A program made the position numbers and the translations under genes. The notes under the pieces were generated by a model, which was not told the origin of the DNA, did no database searches, and was given only the letters and a program-made list of their open reading frames with translations. From Vitellaria paradoxa (Eukaryota; Streptophyta; Magnoliopsida; Ericales; Sapotaceae), in assembly GCA_019916065.1 (NCBI GenBank), contig CM034243.1:28112147-28176146 (forward strand): a stretch of DNA of 64,000 bases, written 5' to 3'. Positions 20,791-32,199 of the stretch are shown here, one piece after another (position 1 is the first letter of the stretch; every line of letters starts with the position of its first letter).

Positions 20791-21540
20791 AAGGCTAATG
20801 AGTTTTTCAATTTTCAATGATTTTATTATACTTTATAAAAAAGAATTTTATTTTGTCCCCTAATATTTACTCAAAATTTTACTATAAGACTTAATTTATT
20901 TATTTATTCATTTTTCTATAACAATAAAGGGTCTGACATTTTCATTAATTGTAATATTTTTTTTAGTGACTTTTTTACTCTATACTTTCATCGCATACTG
21001 TCCAACTGACATAAATTTCAAGAACAAAAAGTTTATTGAAGAGGGACATCGTAACTAAAGAAAAAAAGTCATAGAATAAGATTTTGAGAAAAACTGAGAG
21101 AGTTTTAACATCAGTAAATTTGATCACATATGGGGTAATTTTTAGTAGAATATATTCATCATAAGTTAATCCACATAAGATCTAAAATTTTTAATTTATT
21201 TGTAAAATAATTTTGGGATAATTATTTTTATACTCATACACTGCGTATTCTTGTAAAAATTTACTTTTACACTTCTTATATTTTAGTACTTAACAATTTT
21301 TGTATTATTGACTTTAAAAAACTTACATTCTTTTTATTTCAAATTCTTTGCACTTACATTATTGATTCAATATGACTTTAAGTAAATATTTTTGCCTTTC
21401 CATTCAAAAATTTAGCACCATCATCACTTCGTTATAACCTAGAATACGGAAGTATAAAGGTACTCTTTTAAAGTTCTAAGAGTATAATTTTCAGCTTAAT
21501 ACAGAATATAAAAACAATTAATCCAAATACTTTTTGAAGA

Positions 21541-21785
21541 CAAATAAATATTAAAAGTTGTTTTTTTTTATGGATGCAAATATTCCAGCAATGTTGTCTT
21601 ATTATTTCTTGAAATGTAATGCAATGTCGTGTCCCTATCATTTTTAATATGAAATCGCATAAGCAGTTGGTTTTTTTGGATGCATACAAAATATTCCTGC
21701 AAAATTGCTCTCTCTTTTGCCAGCCATGCATGTGCATACCAAACGCAAGATGCCCACACGGGCTTGCTCACCTCCTACCACAACC
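21541..21785. repeat. Segmental duplication (pairs with 23705-23940 and 31385-31590)
   Basis: All three copies share ccagcaatgttgt or a close variant, attcctgca(a/g)aattg, and caagatgccca followed by gggcttgctcacctcct. In the middle copy the last word is interrupted by the hAT element. This gives an empty-site comparison for that insertion. Confidence 0.85.
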
Positions 21786-22664
21786 AAGGCAGATTTACAA
21801 TTTTGGATCTGTCTGAACTGAATAAAGAGTTTGAAGATAGAATAAATTAGATTATAAAAATTTAGATTGAACAAAAAATTTAAAGATAGAGTGAACTGGG
21901 CAATAAAAATTTTTGGATGATTTAAATTGAAAAAAAAATACTTTTAAACTATATATATATATATATATTAGTTAGGTTATCCATGTTACAGCCCATAGTA
22001 GTCCTAAGATTGGTTTGCCCTGAGCATAGAGGTGGAGGTAGGGGTGGTTGAGTGGGGTCAATTGTTTCCACTTATTTTTTTTAAATAACTATATATATAT
22101 TTTTAGTATCATCCTCATTAATTTTTATTTTTAACTCACTAGCGCTTTGTCTCTAGAAGATTAAAAGTCAAATCATATTTTTGAAAAAATTCTTTATCTT
22201 CTCCCATAATCTCTCCTCCTTCTAAGCAGAAACCTCTTTTTGTTCTTCTCAAAAGCTTCCTGTATTATTTTGGTGTTGGTTGCAACTTCTGGCTGGTTAC
22301 ATCGAATAGATAAATTACCATCGAATTAAAATACTTGTACTCTCTCATTTAAACTGCATTACTGCCCAAAACATTCATTCATACATATATATACATTCAA
22401 AGCTGAATTTCCCAACATTTTATTTACTTTTTAGAATTTAATCTTTTTACGCTATTTTAATTTGTCCCCACCCACTAAATATTTTATCTCTCTGCCACTG
22501 CCTGAACACACCATAGTCTAATGACAAGCTTAATTAACTTCACGTAAAGACTTAATTGCTCTAATTTTATGATCGAATGAGCAGACAATAATGAAGGACA
22601 ACTCAATGCACAAGCGCTACTGCATTACAGAGTCCGAACAGAATCAGACGCCGGCATAGTATGA

Positions 22665-22817
22665 TTAATGTCGAAGGTAAGAAAGAATGGAAAACACAGC
22701 TTGCACAAGGGTAAGAAGAAGCAAAACAAGGGCAGCAACGGAGGAAACGAACGACCACGGGCCGTTGAAATAATTCCTCCACAGGTTCGCCATCCACACG
22801 TTCGTACGGCGCCTGCA
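22665..22817 (-). pseudogene. DUF247 C-terminal stub
   Basis: The minus strand encodes about the last 50 residues of the same DUF247 protein found intact at 28957. It starts in the RTNVWMANLWRNYFN region and runs through a hydrophobic membrane segment (SVAALVLLLLTLVQAVF) to a TAA at 22665-22667. Upstream homology stops abruptly at gcctgca (22817) and unrelated spacer follows. The piece is a truncation product of the tandem array. A different reading frame of the same DNA is open for longer but is meaningless. Confidence 0.85.
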
Positions 22818-22828
22818 TTAGCATGTAA

Positions 22829-23835
22829 AATCGGTAGCTGTTAGTGTTTTGGATAGTTTGTCATATTTCACCATTTTAGATATTGAAGCTGATTTGCTTT
22901 TGGCTTATGAAAACTTGCAGCAATTATTTGCTATTAGACGACTTTTTTTTCGGAGGGGGGGAGGGAGCATTTTGTTCCGAAAACAATCCAATATATGAAA
23001 TTTTGTTAGTGTTGAGGGTTTTTGACAATTATGGGTTATCTATTGATTTTTTGAAATTGCAAAGGCTTCTGATGGGTGACTCCCCCCCCCCCCCTTTAGT
23101 GTCCATGTAGCAACATGTGACTTAAGTAATGGACCCGTGGTTTTTGGCTACGAATTGACATGTTAGCATTTGGATTGTGCGATCAGCAATTTGGGTGTGA
23201 ATTTCAGAATTTGAAAAATTAGTTTTTTTTTTTTTTGTTTTTGGTATTTGACGGATATTATCTGATTATCGCCTTAAAATATTGGATGCTCAATTTTATT
23301 AGGGGTTACTTGTACTTCATTACTAGACAAGTATTTGATTGCTCAATAGGTTGGAGGGTGGTTATTAGTTAAAAATACTTAATTATAACATTTAACATTA
23401 TATTTCATAATAACTTAGTTATGTATTTTTTTACCTGATAAGTTCGAGCATATTAGAAGTTATACTTTATTTCGATTCGACCCTTTTCCATTAGAGGAGG
23501 TGGTAGATGGCTAATAAAAATGAATATGGGATACAAAATGAATATGAGATACAATAAATGATAATTGGTGGAGGATGGATTAGAAGTATAGATATTATAA
23601 AGGGTAATTAGTTCTACTTGATATAAATTTTTTGAAAGGTTATTATTTTTCTAAGACAAATAAAAAAATGATAAATATATTTTTAGTATGAAAGCGCTTA
23701 AGCAGTTGCTTTTTTTTTTTTTTTTTTTAATGGGTATAAATTGTCCAGCAATGTTGTGTCCTATTATTTCTTTGAAAAGAAATGTATTGTCGGGTCCCTA
23801 CCATTTTTAATATGAAATAGCATAAGCAGGCTTTA

Positions 23836-23867
<32 letters not shown>

Positions 23868-23940
23868 ATGGATAGTGATATTCCTGCAAAATTGGTCTCT
23901 TTTGCCTGCCATATATGTAAATACCAAACTCAAGATGCCC
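22829..23940. repeat. Segmental duplication, copy 2 spacer (pairs with 18.2-18.7, 20.2-20.8 and 21.5-21.8 kb)
   Basis: Three consecutive blocks of the first unit recur here close together, without the rRNA-bearing insertion and without the tandem 88-bp repeat. A long (TA)n tract lies at about 23835-23868 and a C12 run at about 23083-23095. Confidence 0.8.
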
Positions 23941-24369
23941 CCAAGTAGGGGTGTAAATCGGGTCGACCTGACTTGACCTGACTCGGGAATTCGGGCCGAC
24001 CCGTCCCTGCCGCCCCAGCCGATCTTCGGGTCGGGTCAAGGGTCACGCCACCCGCCCTTGACCTGCCCCAACCGACCGGGTATTTTTTTATTTTTTTAAA
24101 GAAAATAAAAAAAATAAAACTCAAACAAACACATTAAAATCATTATTCATAAAAATTAAAGTTTATTACATAACAACCGATTACATAGTTAGCATTAAAT
24201 TTAAAATTAAAATTTATAAATGTAGAATTATAAAAAAAAAAAATAAATGATAGAGTAATTAATAGGTACATCACTTCACATCTTATACATCCCAACAAGG
24301 TTGACACCTATAAGAGTGACTATCATTTGTAAATATTACACTATCTATACATAATTATTATTCATCACT

Positions 24370-26465
24370 AGATCCACTAGCGTATTCTTCTCTTTCACCT
24401 AAATACATTGCACAAAATCAAGGGCAAGTTGCTCTTTCTCGGCATCTTCCTGTTGTCTATTTTTTGCAAGATACCAATCTCGTAAACACATCAAGGCTAC
24501 TATTGTTGGAGGGGCCAGTCGACTCCTGAATTGACTGATAACGCGTCCACTAGCACTAAATGCTTACTCGGATGTTACGGTAGAAACTGGAAATGCGAGT
24601 ATATCACGAGCTAAAGCTGAAAGAGTTGGAAACTTTGATTGTTGTCCCTTCCACTAGTCTAAAAGACTGAAATCATCTTCATTTTCTATTGGAGGTGTAC
24701 CGAGATAACGTTGGAAGTCGGATAAATTTGAACTTGCACTTGTTGATGCATCTGTCCGTCGGGATGTTATTCTTTTCTAAATGGACGTATTGCCACCAAA
24801 GTCACGGTAAAAATAGGACGTTGTGGCCATAGTTGGTTGGACAGTTGTACGATTGCTATCATACCGACCCAACAGAGTTTGCATTTCCTGTTTAATTTGA
24901 TATAATTGTTCTTGGGCACTTTCATGCCTATATATCATCTCTAACAATTGAAAGAAAAGATGTTCTTTATACTTAGGGTCAAAAATAGTAGCAATACCAA
25001 AATGTATGGGAAGTGGGTTAAAATATTTATCAAAATTTTCCTTCATTACAACAACCAAAGAAGAATAATATTCTTGGGCACCATATTTGTTAAAAATTTC
25101 ATCAATAACCCCTAATTGATAAATAACAGTAGAAGAAGTAGGATAATAAATTCCACAAAATATTTTAGTAGCAACATAAAAAACATGTAAAAAATCTTTA
25201 TAGAAAATTGCATTTGCCCAATCAATTGGCTCAATACTATCTAATCCAACAGCATGATTACTTAAAATAAATAAATCAATTGCTTTTTGATATTTAATAA
25301 CAACTTTTAACATTATATAGGTTGAATTCCATCTTATATTAATTTCCATTGGTAATTTTCTAGGTTTTAAACCAATTTGATTGCATATGCCAGCAAATAT
25401 ACTAATTCTTTTTGGAGAGCTCATGGCACAAACTACAGTTCTTTTTATTTTTACAATAGAAAATTTATAAATGTTCAATCCATCCTTTACAATTAAATTA
25501 AGCATATGGGCACAACAACGACCACGAAATAATGGACCATTTGCAGACAAAGCATTATTTAAATAATTCAAACAAACATCATTATATGAAGCATTGTCTA
25601 AAGTAATAGAAAACATTTTTGTACATAATTGCCACGATGCAAGTTCATGCAAACTAAGTTCCCCCACGCTGAATCCAGTGAATGGTTGTTCAACTAATTT
25701 AAATGAAATAATGCGTTTATTTATTTTCCAATTTTCATCAATATAATGTGCAGTTATACAAAGATATTCAGTATCTTGGCAAGATTTCCACATATCGGCA
25801 GTTAAGCAAACATTTCCTTCAAAATTAGTAAAATAAGTTTTTAATTCATCATTTTTTGATTCAAAATCTCGTAAAATTTTATTTTTTGAAGTATTTCTTG
25901 TAAAACCACGATATTGTGGTGCAAAACTTTCGCGAATAAATTCTTCAAAATGTCGATTTTCACTTATTGTAAAGGGTTGCTCATCTTTAACAATATATCT
26001 AACTAAATTATTTTGTGCTCTTGCAGGGTCATAAGAAAAAATATTTAAATTACCCCCTTCATTACCTAATTGAGTTTGTGTTGTACGTGAAAAATATTAA
26101 TCAATTAAACTACTAATGTGAGGATCCTGTTGGTGCCTTATATTTAAATGTCTTTTTAAATGACTAGTTCCAGATATATTTCTACCATTTAATAAATCCC
26201 CACAAATAACGCATTTAGCCTTATGCATTCCATCATCACGTGGAATTCTAATAAAAAAATCTCATGCTTTTGAAGTGCCACGCTGGTGTTGGGTGTGACA
26301 GGAAGATGATGCACCAACATCATAAGCTGTGGTAGTAGGTGTTGGTATTTCTGAATCTTGTAGTAGTAGATGTGGTGATGTAAATTGTTCTATTTGTTCT
26401 TGAGGGGGAAAGGATATTGAGTCGCCACCCTCCAAATCAAAAAAATGAGTGTCCCGTGGATCCAT
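24370..26465 (-). pseudogene. hAT transposase, disrupted
   Basis: The minus strand reads from an N-terminal acidic region (MDPRDTHFFDLEGG) into a BED-type zinc finger (CVICGDLLNG, then TSHLKRHLNIRH). It continues into the RNase H-like catalytic region, open from 25793 to 24777 (LTADMWKSCQDTEYL just upstream, ITLDNASYNDVCLNYL, RCCAHMLNLIVKDG, IRWNSTYIML). The C-terminal dimerisation region (LLDWWKGQQSKFPTLSALA, then FSASGRVIS) extends to about 24400. Stops occur after about residue 67, before YFSRTTQ, after GGNTSI, inside the VTSE/AFSASG motif and near the end, so no full protein can be made. The cut-and-paste enzyme would act on the TIRs at 23946 and 27225. Confidence 0.9.
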
Positions 26466-26839
26466 TTAGAAAAAATAATTTAATTAAAAAAATTAAATTA
26501 TGAAAATTAAAAAATGTATGTATGCAAATTAAAAAAATAATTAAAATAGTAACTTGAAATAATTTGAAACCTTAAATCACTTGATCTTGATTCTTGAATC
26601 TTGAAATCTTGACTTCAAATTTGACAAAATTGAATGCACTTTAGCACAACGGAAGGGCACACTTGAGTGTTGGAGAGCACAATTGAAGAGCACACTTGAG
26701 CACAATTGGAGAGAAATTTTGTTAATTTTTTGTGAGGGTGAGTGAATGTGAGTGTGGGGTATTTATAATGGAAGAGGGTGGGGAAATTTTGTAGAGTTTA
26801 TTTGGAATTAAAAAATAAAAAAATGAGGAGGGAGGGAGA

Positions 26840-26985
26840 CGTTCTACCGACTGCCAAGCAGAACGGTAAAAAAACGTTAAAGAAGAGGGGGTGCTGCTGG
26901 CTGCTGGGCATTGCCTAGTGCCTGGCAAACTAAAAAATATACATATATATATTAAGAGCCGTTCTGCCAAAGCAGAACGGTAAAA
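26840..26985. repeat. Subterminal inverted words in the hAT element (GTTCTGC / GCAGAACGGT)
   Basis: Two short palindromic units lie just inside the GC-rich right end: one near 26840-26870 (gttctaccg then agcagaacggtaaaa) and one at about 26959-26985 (gccgttctgccaaagcagaacggt). They have a common core and could be transposase-binding or hairpin-forming sites. Confidence 0.6.
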
Positions 26986-27233
26986 AAGAAAAAGAAATAA
27001 AGGAAGGAGGGGGGCAGGGCGGGTCGGGCTGGGGGGCGCGGGCCGGGGGCGGGGCGGAGGCGGGCCGGGTCGGGTCGGGGCTCGGGCCGGGTCAGGGATG
27101 ACCCAAGCCCTAACCCGGAAGGGGAGGGGCGGGTCGGGCCGGGGCTGGTAGAGGGTTGCGGGCCAGGCTATTTTCGGGTCGAGTCGGGTCGGGTCTCGAG
27201 TTGACCCGACCCATTTACATCCCTACCCACAAG

Positions 27234-27890
27234 GGCTTGCTCACCTCCTAACACACCGGAAGGTTATCATGGAAATTGGGTCAGTACAAATCTTATTTTT
27301 GTTTGAAGTCTAATAACAAATTGGATTAACCTCATGTAATGACTTAATTACTCTAATCTAGAGCTGAAAACGAGTTCAGCCAAATCAAATTTTAATTTAT
27401 TTAAGCTTGACTCATGTTATTTATAGTGAAATCGAGTTCAAATTTGGTTCAAACTTTTATATGAGTGGACTCGATAAAAAAATTTAGATTTAAGATTAAC
27501 TCGTGAATAACTCAATTAAACCAAAACAATATTATCTTTGACTCTAATATAATAAATAATATATTTAAAATATAATAACAATAATATTTTTTAAATGGAT
27601 AAAAATATTATAATATATGTATATATATTATTTTATTGAGCCAGCATGCGAGTTTTCGAGTCAAACTTTTTTAAACTTGAGTTCAAAATTAATTTTAAAC
27701 GAGGCATAAATAAAATTTGATTTAAACTCGTTTCAATCATGAATTGAGTTCAAATTAAGCTAAAAAAAAAAAACTTAGTTCATTTTCACCGTAACTCTAG
27801 TCTTATGGTTGAATGAACAAATAATAATAAAAGGTAATTCAGTACTAAGACTCTAGCATTGTAGAGTTTGAACACAGTTAGACATAGGCA
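27234..27890. repeat. Duplicated spacer (pairs with 31556-32110)
   Basis: Both blocks continue ggcttgctcacctcctaaca with gtttgaagtctaataacaaa, an acttaattactc word, and an AT-rich stretch of cgagttcaa/tcgagtcga-type words. Both end in the 3' flank of a DUF247 copy. Confidence 0.8.
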
Positions 27891-28063
27891 TCTTCGATTT
27901 TGACCATCTTCGGGTAAAAAGGTCCGCGCTCGTATCCGGTTCGTAGTAGAATACGATGAGGGACACCACTTCTGTACTGCCCAGATGATGCCGGAGATGG
28001 GTCTGGAAGATTTTCGTCCACCAGAATTGAGACATCTCCATCAACCTTTTCCATCTTGGTCAT
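27891..28063 (-). pseudogene. DUF247 exon-1 stub fused to a 3' flank
   Basis: On the minus strand a start codon at 28063 opens MTKMEKVDGDVSILVDENL, nearly the same as the N-terminus of the copy at 28957-30989. It continues through SGQYRSGVPHRILLRTGYE to KMVKI. At about 27895 the sequence switches to the 3' flank that normally follows the stop codon of a DUF247 copy (gacataggcat). Exon 1's second half, the intron and exon 2 are therefore deleted, and the frame closes after six foreign codons. The upstream region (28063-28660) matches the upstream regions of the other copies. Confidence 0.85.
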
Positions 28064-28214
28064 TGTATATATATATATATATATACACAACTCGCTCCTG
28101 CAAATATATTTTCCCAATTGGCAACAAGAAGAACAAAAAATGCCCAAGAAGTAGAGATCAACGATCTGACCTGATATCAACAAAACTGCTGCTTCCTCGG
28201 GCTGTCTATGTGCT

Positions 28215-28660
28215 AATTCTCTCTGCAAGATGGGAGATGGAACTGGTTAAGCTCAAAAATAAGAGCCCAATCTTCAATCTGTAGATTCTGTACTAACCAC
28301 AAGAGCATGTACAGATGGTGGGTGCACAAAGAAACAAGTTGGAATGAACTTTATTATCTTCTCCATTTGCATAAAAAGAATTCAATTTTATATAAATTAG
28401 TGTCGTAATTATATATATATATATATGTATGTATGTACTATTTTTTCCTACATTGACCCAGTAGGACTTTTTGTAATAAGTCACAATATAAAAACTGATG
28501 AGGTGGTTGTGAATTTATTATAAGCCAACTGATTCTCATTTATTATTTATTTATTTTTTAATATCAGGACTTTTTTAACTTCATTCCTAGTCTAAACCTA
28601 ACCGCTTTAATTTTTTTCTTTTAAAACTAGGATTTAATATAGACAGTAGGGATAGACCAT
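28215..28660. repeat. Duplicated DUF247 upstream region (pairs with 34385-34830; partly 31170-31330)
   Basis: The three copies share gatgggagatggaa-like starts, gagcccaat, aagaaacaagttgg, tatcttctccatttgc and, in two of them, aaaactgatgagg followed by aatatcaggactt. They probably contain the promoters of the DUF247 copies. A (TA)n tract of varying length lies in each. Confidence 0.85.
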
Positions 28661-28956
28661 GATAAGGGTTATACCCAACTTCGAATCGCTGCCATCCCTA
28701 GTTTGGTGGGGGGTGGTAGATGGCTAACAAAAACAAATATAAGATGCACTAAATGATAATTGGTGGTGGATAGCTTAGAAGTATAGATATTATAAATAGT
28801 AATTATAATATAAAAAACTTGGTTCATTTTTATTCTAATTCTAGTCTTATGATCGGACAAGAAAATAATAATAAAAGATAGTTCAGTACACGAGAGTCTG
28901 ACATTACAGAGTTTGAACACAGTCAGACATAGGCATAAATTAAAAGATTAGTTTGC

Positions 28957-30989
28957 TTAATAACGATAATAAGAAAGAACGGAGAATACAGTTTGCACAA
29001 GGGTAAGAAGAAGCAACACGAGAGCAGCAACGAAGGAAATGAACGTCCACGGGCTGTTGAAATAATTCCTCCACAGGTTCGCCATCCACACGTTCCTACG
29101 GTGCCTGCAGTGCTCGTTCACTTCTTTCAGAATCTTCGAGTAAGTGAAGCTGCACGAGAGCCCGGCTCCTCTGCCGAGCTTGTCGATCGCTCCAAAGATC
29201 ACCTCGTCGTTGCCCATCCAATTCTCGATGATTCCACTGCGGCGGAGCACTTCCACGTCCTTGGGGGAATTCACGAGGATTTGCATGAATTTCGCGTAGT
29301 CGGAAACGTATCTCCGGAGAGAAATGGGGAATTCCTTCTCGTATTCGGTCAGGTTTTCGAGGAGAAAGAAAGTGCTCTCCGCGGCTTTCAATGGTGGGAT
29401 TCTGATTTCACCGTCTCTGAACTTTATGTCGAACAAGTTGGTCGCTGCGTCAGCCTTCTTGAACTTGACTCCAGATTCTTGGAGCTCGTTTGCGTAGTTT
29501 ATGAACTCGAATTCCAATTCCAATTTCTCTGTCCCGGGAATTACCCTCTCGGCGGAAGGAGGGAGCAAGCAATAATGTACGAGGCCGAGGAGGTGCACGA
29601 TCTTATGAATTGGAATCGGCTCTTGAGATGGTGCTTTTAGATTGTTACCCACCATGTTTTTGAAGAAATTGACGGCCAAATTGACGAGGTTGTCTCGCGG
29701 GTCATCTTCAACCTTGGTCATGTCGAAGAGTTCGATTAGGACAAACAAGGGAAGTTGATTCACAATCGAAATCAAGTCACGTCGCAGGGTATATAGATAT
29801 TCTCCGGTGCTGAAAATTGGGTCGTCCTTGTCCCTCAATTCCTCCATCCCATACTTGCGAAGCAACTCGATGACGAAAAAGCCGTCTAGATCCACGTTTG
29901 AAAGCGGAGAGCGTTTTCGTTCCTATTCCCTGTGCATTGAGCATAAGTTAATTAATTAGTCGCATCTCAAAAAAGTTAGTATAAAATGTATTTTGAATTA
30001 TTTTTTAAATCACAAACTAAAAAAAGAAAAAAGAAAAAAATAGAGATATAGTTCTATTTGAATGAATTTTTGCCTATTCGAACGGATTTTGGTAGGCACT
30101 TTTTAACTTTTTATATTAAAATTTTTTAAAATTAGTAAAAATTTTATTAAAATTTTTAAAAATATTTAAATTTATAGAGATTTATAGAAATTCACGTAAT
30201 TAGAGGTGAGAAAAGTTTTGTAAAGATTTGTAATAAATTGTAAAAATTTGTAGAAATTTTTAATATTTCTCTGAATTCCAAACGTGTCCCTAGTTTTATA
30301 TTTGGTCAAAAACAGATTAGAGGCACATTAAAGATTGAACATATATAATAAAGATATGTGCAAAGATAATAAAGTTAAATAGTTAGTAAAAGTAAGTAGT
30401 GAGATAGAGAGTAAAATTAAGATGTTGCCCTATATATTTTCTACCCAATATAATATACAGGCAGCTTGGATAGAGAGGAAGATTATAACTCTAATAATCT
30501 AATTCTAATCTACTAGATTTAAAGATGGCACAATTACAAGCTGAAATAAGATAACGAGACAAACAGGTATATTTTTATATTCACATGTATGTAATATTTT
30601 TCACATGCTTACCATCCTGTAATTATATCCGGGTGGTACCGACGCAGCACTTCTCTAATGTCATCCTGTTTGTAACAACATAGCGCCCTCTTTTGCAAAT
30701 TTTTCACGGCATCGTCGCCAAATTTATAGACTTTCTCCCATCTTCGTGCCATTAACGAACCGCGGTACGTTAATTTGTGCGACATCATGTCGTTTTCCCA
30801 AACCTCAGGTTCATGAATACCGATATTGACCATCTTTGGGGAAAAAGGTCCGCGCTCGTATCCCGTCCGCAATAGAGTACGATCAGGGACACCACTTCTG
30901 TACTGCCCAGATGATGCTGGAGATGAGTCTGGAAGATTTTCGTCCACCAGAATTGACGCATCTCCCTCAACCTTTTTCATCTCGGTCAT
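28957..30989 (-). CDS. DUF247 (UPF0481) family protein, two exons, nearly intact
   Basis: Minus strand. Exon 1 is 30989-30613 (start MTEMKKVEGDASILVDENL; donor GTAAGC). Exon 2 is 29929-28957 (acceptor cacag; TAA stop). Joined length is 1350 nt, that is 449 codons plus stop. The N-terminal part (SGVPDRTLLRTGYE, FSPKMVNIGIHEPEV, RALCCYKQDD) matches the VP...P..VSIGP...HK...CY layout of DUF247. Exon 2 has the DGFFVIELLRKYG box, DLISIVNQLPLFVLIELFD, HYCLLPPSAERV, GEIRIPPL, and a C-terminal membrane helix (VAALVLLLLTLVQTVF). DUF247 proteins are plant-specific with mostly unknown function; in grasses some act in self-incompatibility. One problem: with this splice the third codon of exon 2 is TAG (29923-29925). 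Either the splice differs or the gene is recently dead. Confidence 0.82.
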
Positions 30990-31330
30990 TGTATGTATAT
31001 ATATATGTATGTATATACACAACTCGCTCCTGCAAATATATATTTTCCCAACTGGCAACAAGAAGAAGATCAAAATATGTGTGTGCAAGAAGTAGAGATC
31101 AACGATCTGACCTGATAAAAACAAAACTGCTGCTCCCTCGGACTGTCTCTGTGCTAATTCTTCCTGCAAGTGGGAGATGCAATTGGCTAAGCTCAAAAAT
31201 AAGAGCCCAATCTTCAATCTGTATATTCTGTACTTATCACAAGACAATGTACAGAAGGTGGGTCTACGAAGAAACAAGTTGGAATGATCTTTATCATCTT
31301 CTCCATTTGCATAAAAAGAATTCAATTTTG

Positions 31331-32110
31331 AAAGGCTATTATTTTTCTAAGGCAAATAAAAAAAAAAAGATAAAATATATTTTTTCATTTTTCTTTTTAT
31401 GGATACAAATTGTCCAGCGTTGTGTCTTGTTATGTTTTTGGAAAAGAAATGTCTTCTCGGGTTCCTACCATTTTAATTATGATAGATAGTGATATTCCTG
31501 CAGAATTGGTCTCTTTTGCCCGCCATATATGTACACAACAAACCCAAGATGCCCACTTGGGCTTGCTCACCTCCTAACACACTAGTAGCTCAACATGGAA
31601 ATTGAGTCAACACAAGTCATAATCTTGTTTGAAGTCTAATAACAAACTGAGTTAACTTCACGTAATGACTTAATTACTCGTGTGAAAATGTGTCGAGTCG
31701 AATTTTAATTTATACGAATTTGACTTGTGTTCTTTATATTGGACTTAAATTTAAATTCGGTTCAAAGTTTTATATGGGTTGAGTCGATAAAAAAAAAATT
31801 ATGTCTAAGATAAATTCACGAATAATTCGATTAAATTAAAATAATATTATTTTAATCCAAAATATGTTAAATAAGATATTAAAAATATAATAACAATAAT
31901 TTTTTTAAATATAAAAAATATTATAATATATATATATATATATATATTATTTTATTGAATCATTTTACGAGTTTTGAGTCAAACTTTTTTAAACTCAAGT
32001 TTAATCTTAATTTTAAACGAATTACAAATCAAATCAAGTTTGATTTAAACTCATTTCAATCATGAATTAAGTTCAAACCAAGTTTAAAAAAAATCTCGGT
32101 TAAACAAATA
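31331..32110. repeat. Duplicated spacer between the two full-length DUF247 copies
   Basis: It combines the left half of the 23.64-23.94 kb block (gaaaggctattatttttct, then gaattggtctcttttgcc) with the right half of the 27.23-27.9 kb block, without the hAT insertion. It therefore preserves the ancestral empty site. Confidence 0.8.
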
Positions 32111-32199
32111 ATAAAAAAAGATAATTCAGTGCATAAGACTTTTGCATTGCAAAGTTGGAACAGAGTTGGACATAGGCGTAAATTAAAAGGTTCGTTTGC

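Larger units (their letters stand above)
23946..27225 (-). mobile_element. hAT (Ac-like) DNA transposon, 3.28 kb, with TIRs and 8-bp target duplication
   Basis: Ends are taggggtgtaaat and, as reverse complement of the right end, tagggatgtaaat. The flanks CCCCCAAG (23938-23945) and CCCACAAG (27226-27233) form an 8-bp duplication with one mismatch. Other copies of the spacer show the uninterrupted site. Both ends are rich in GGGTCGGG-type subterminal repeats and unusually GC-rich compared with the AT-rich interior. A decayed transposase gene lies between on the minus strand. Hexamer-rich ends and 8-bp duplications are characteristic of hAT elements. Confidence 0.93.

Noticed and set aside
28993..29640. 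215-codon + strand ORF across the DUF247 exon
   Set aside because: It is the exact antisense of the conserved DUF247 coding exon and encodes nothing recognisable. It is kept open by the codon structure of the real gene.
30836..31489. 217-codon + strand ORF
   Set aside because: Antisense shadow of DUF247 exon 1 and its upstream region, passing through AT microsatellite sequence; no domain.
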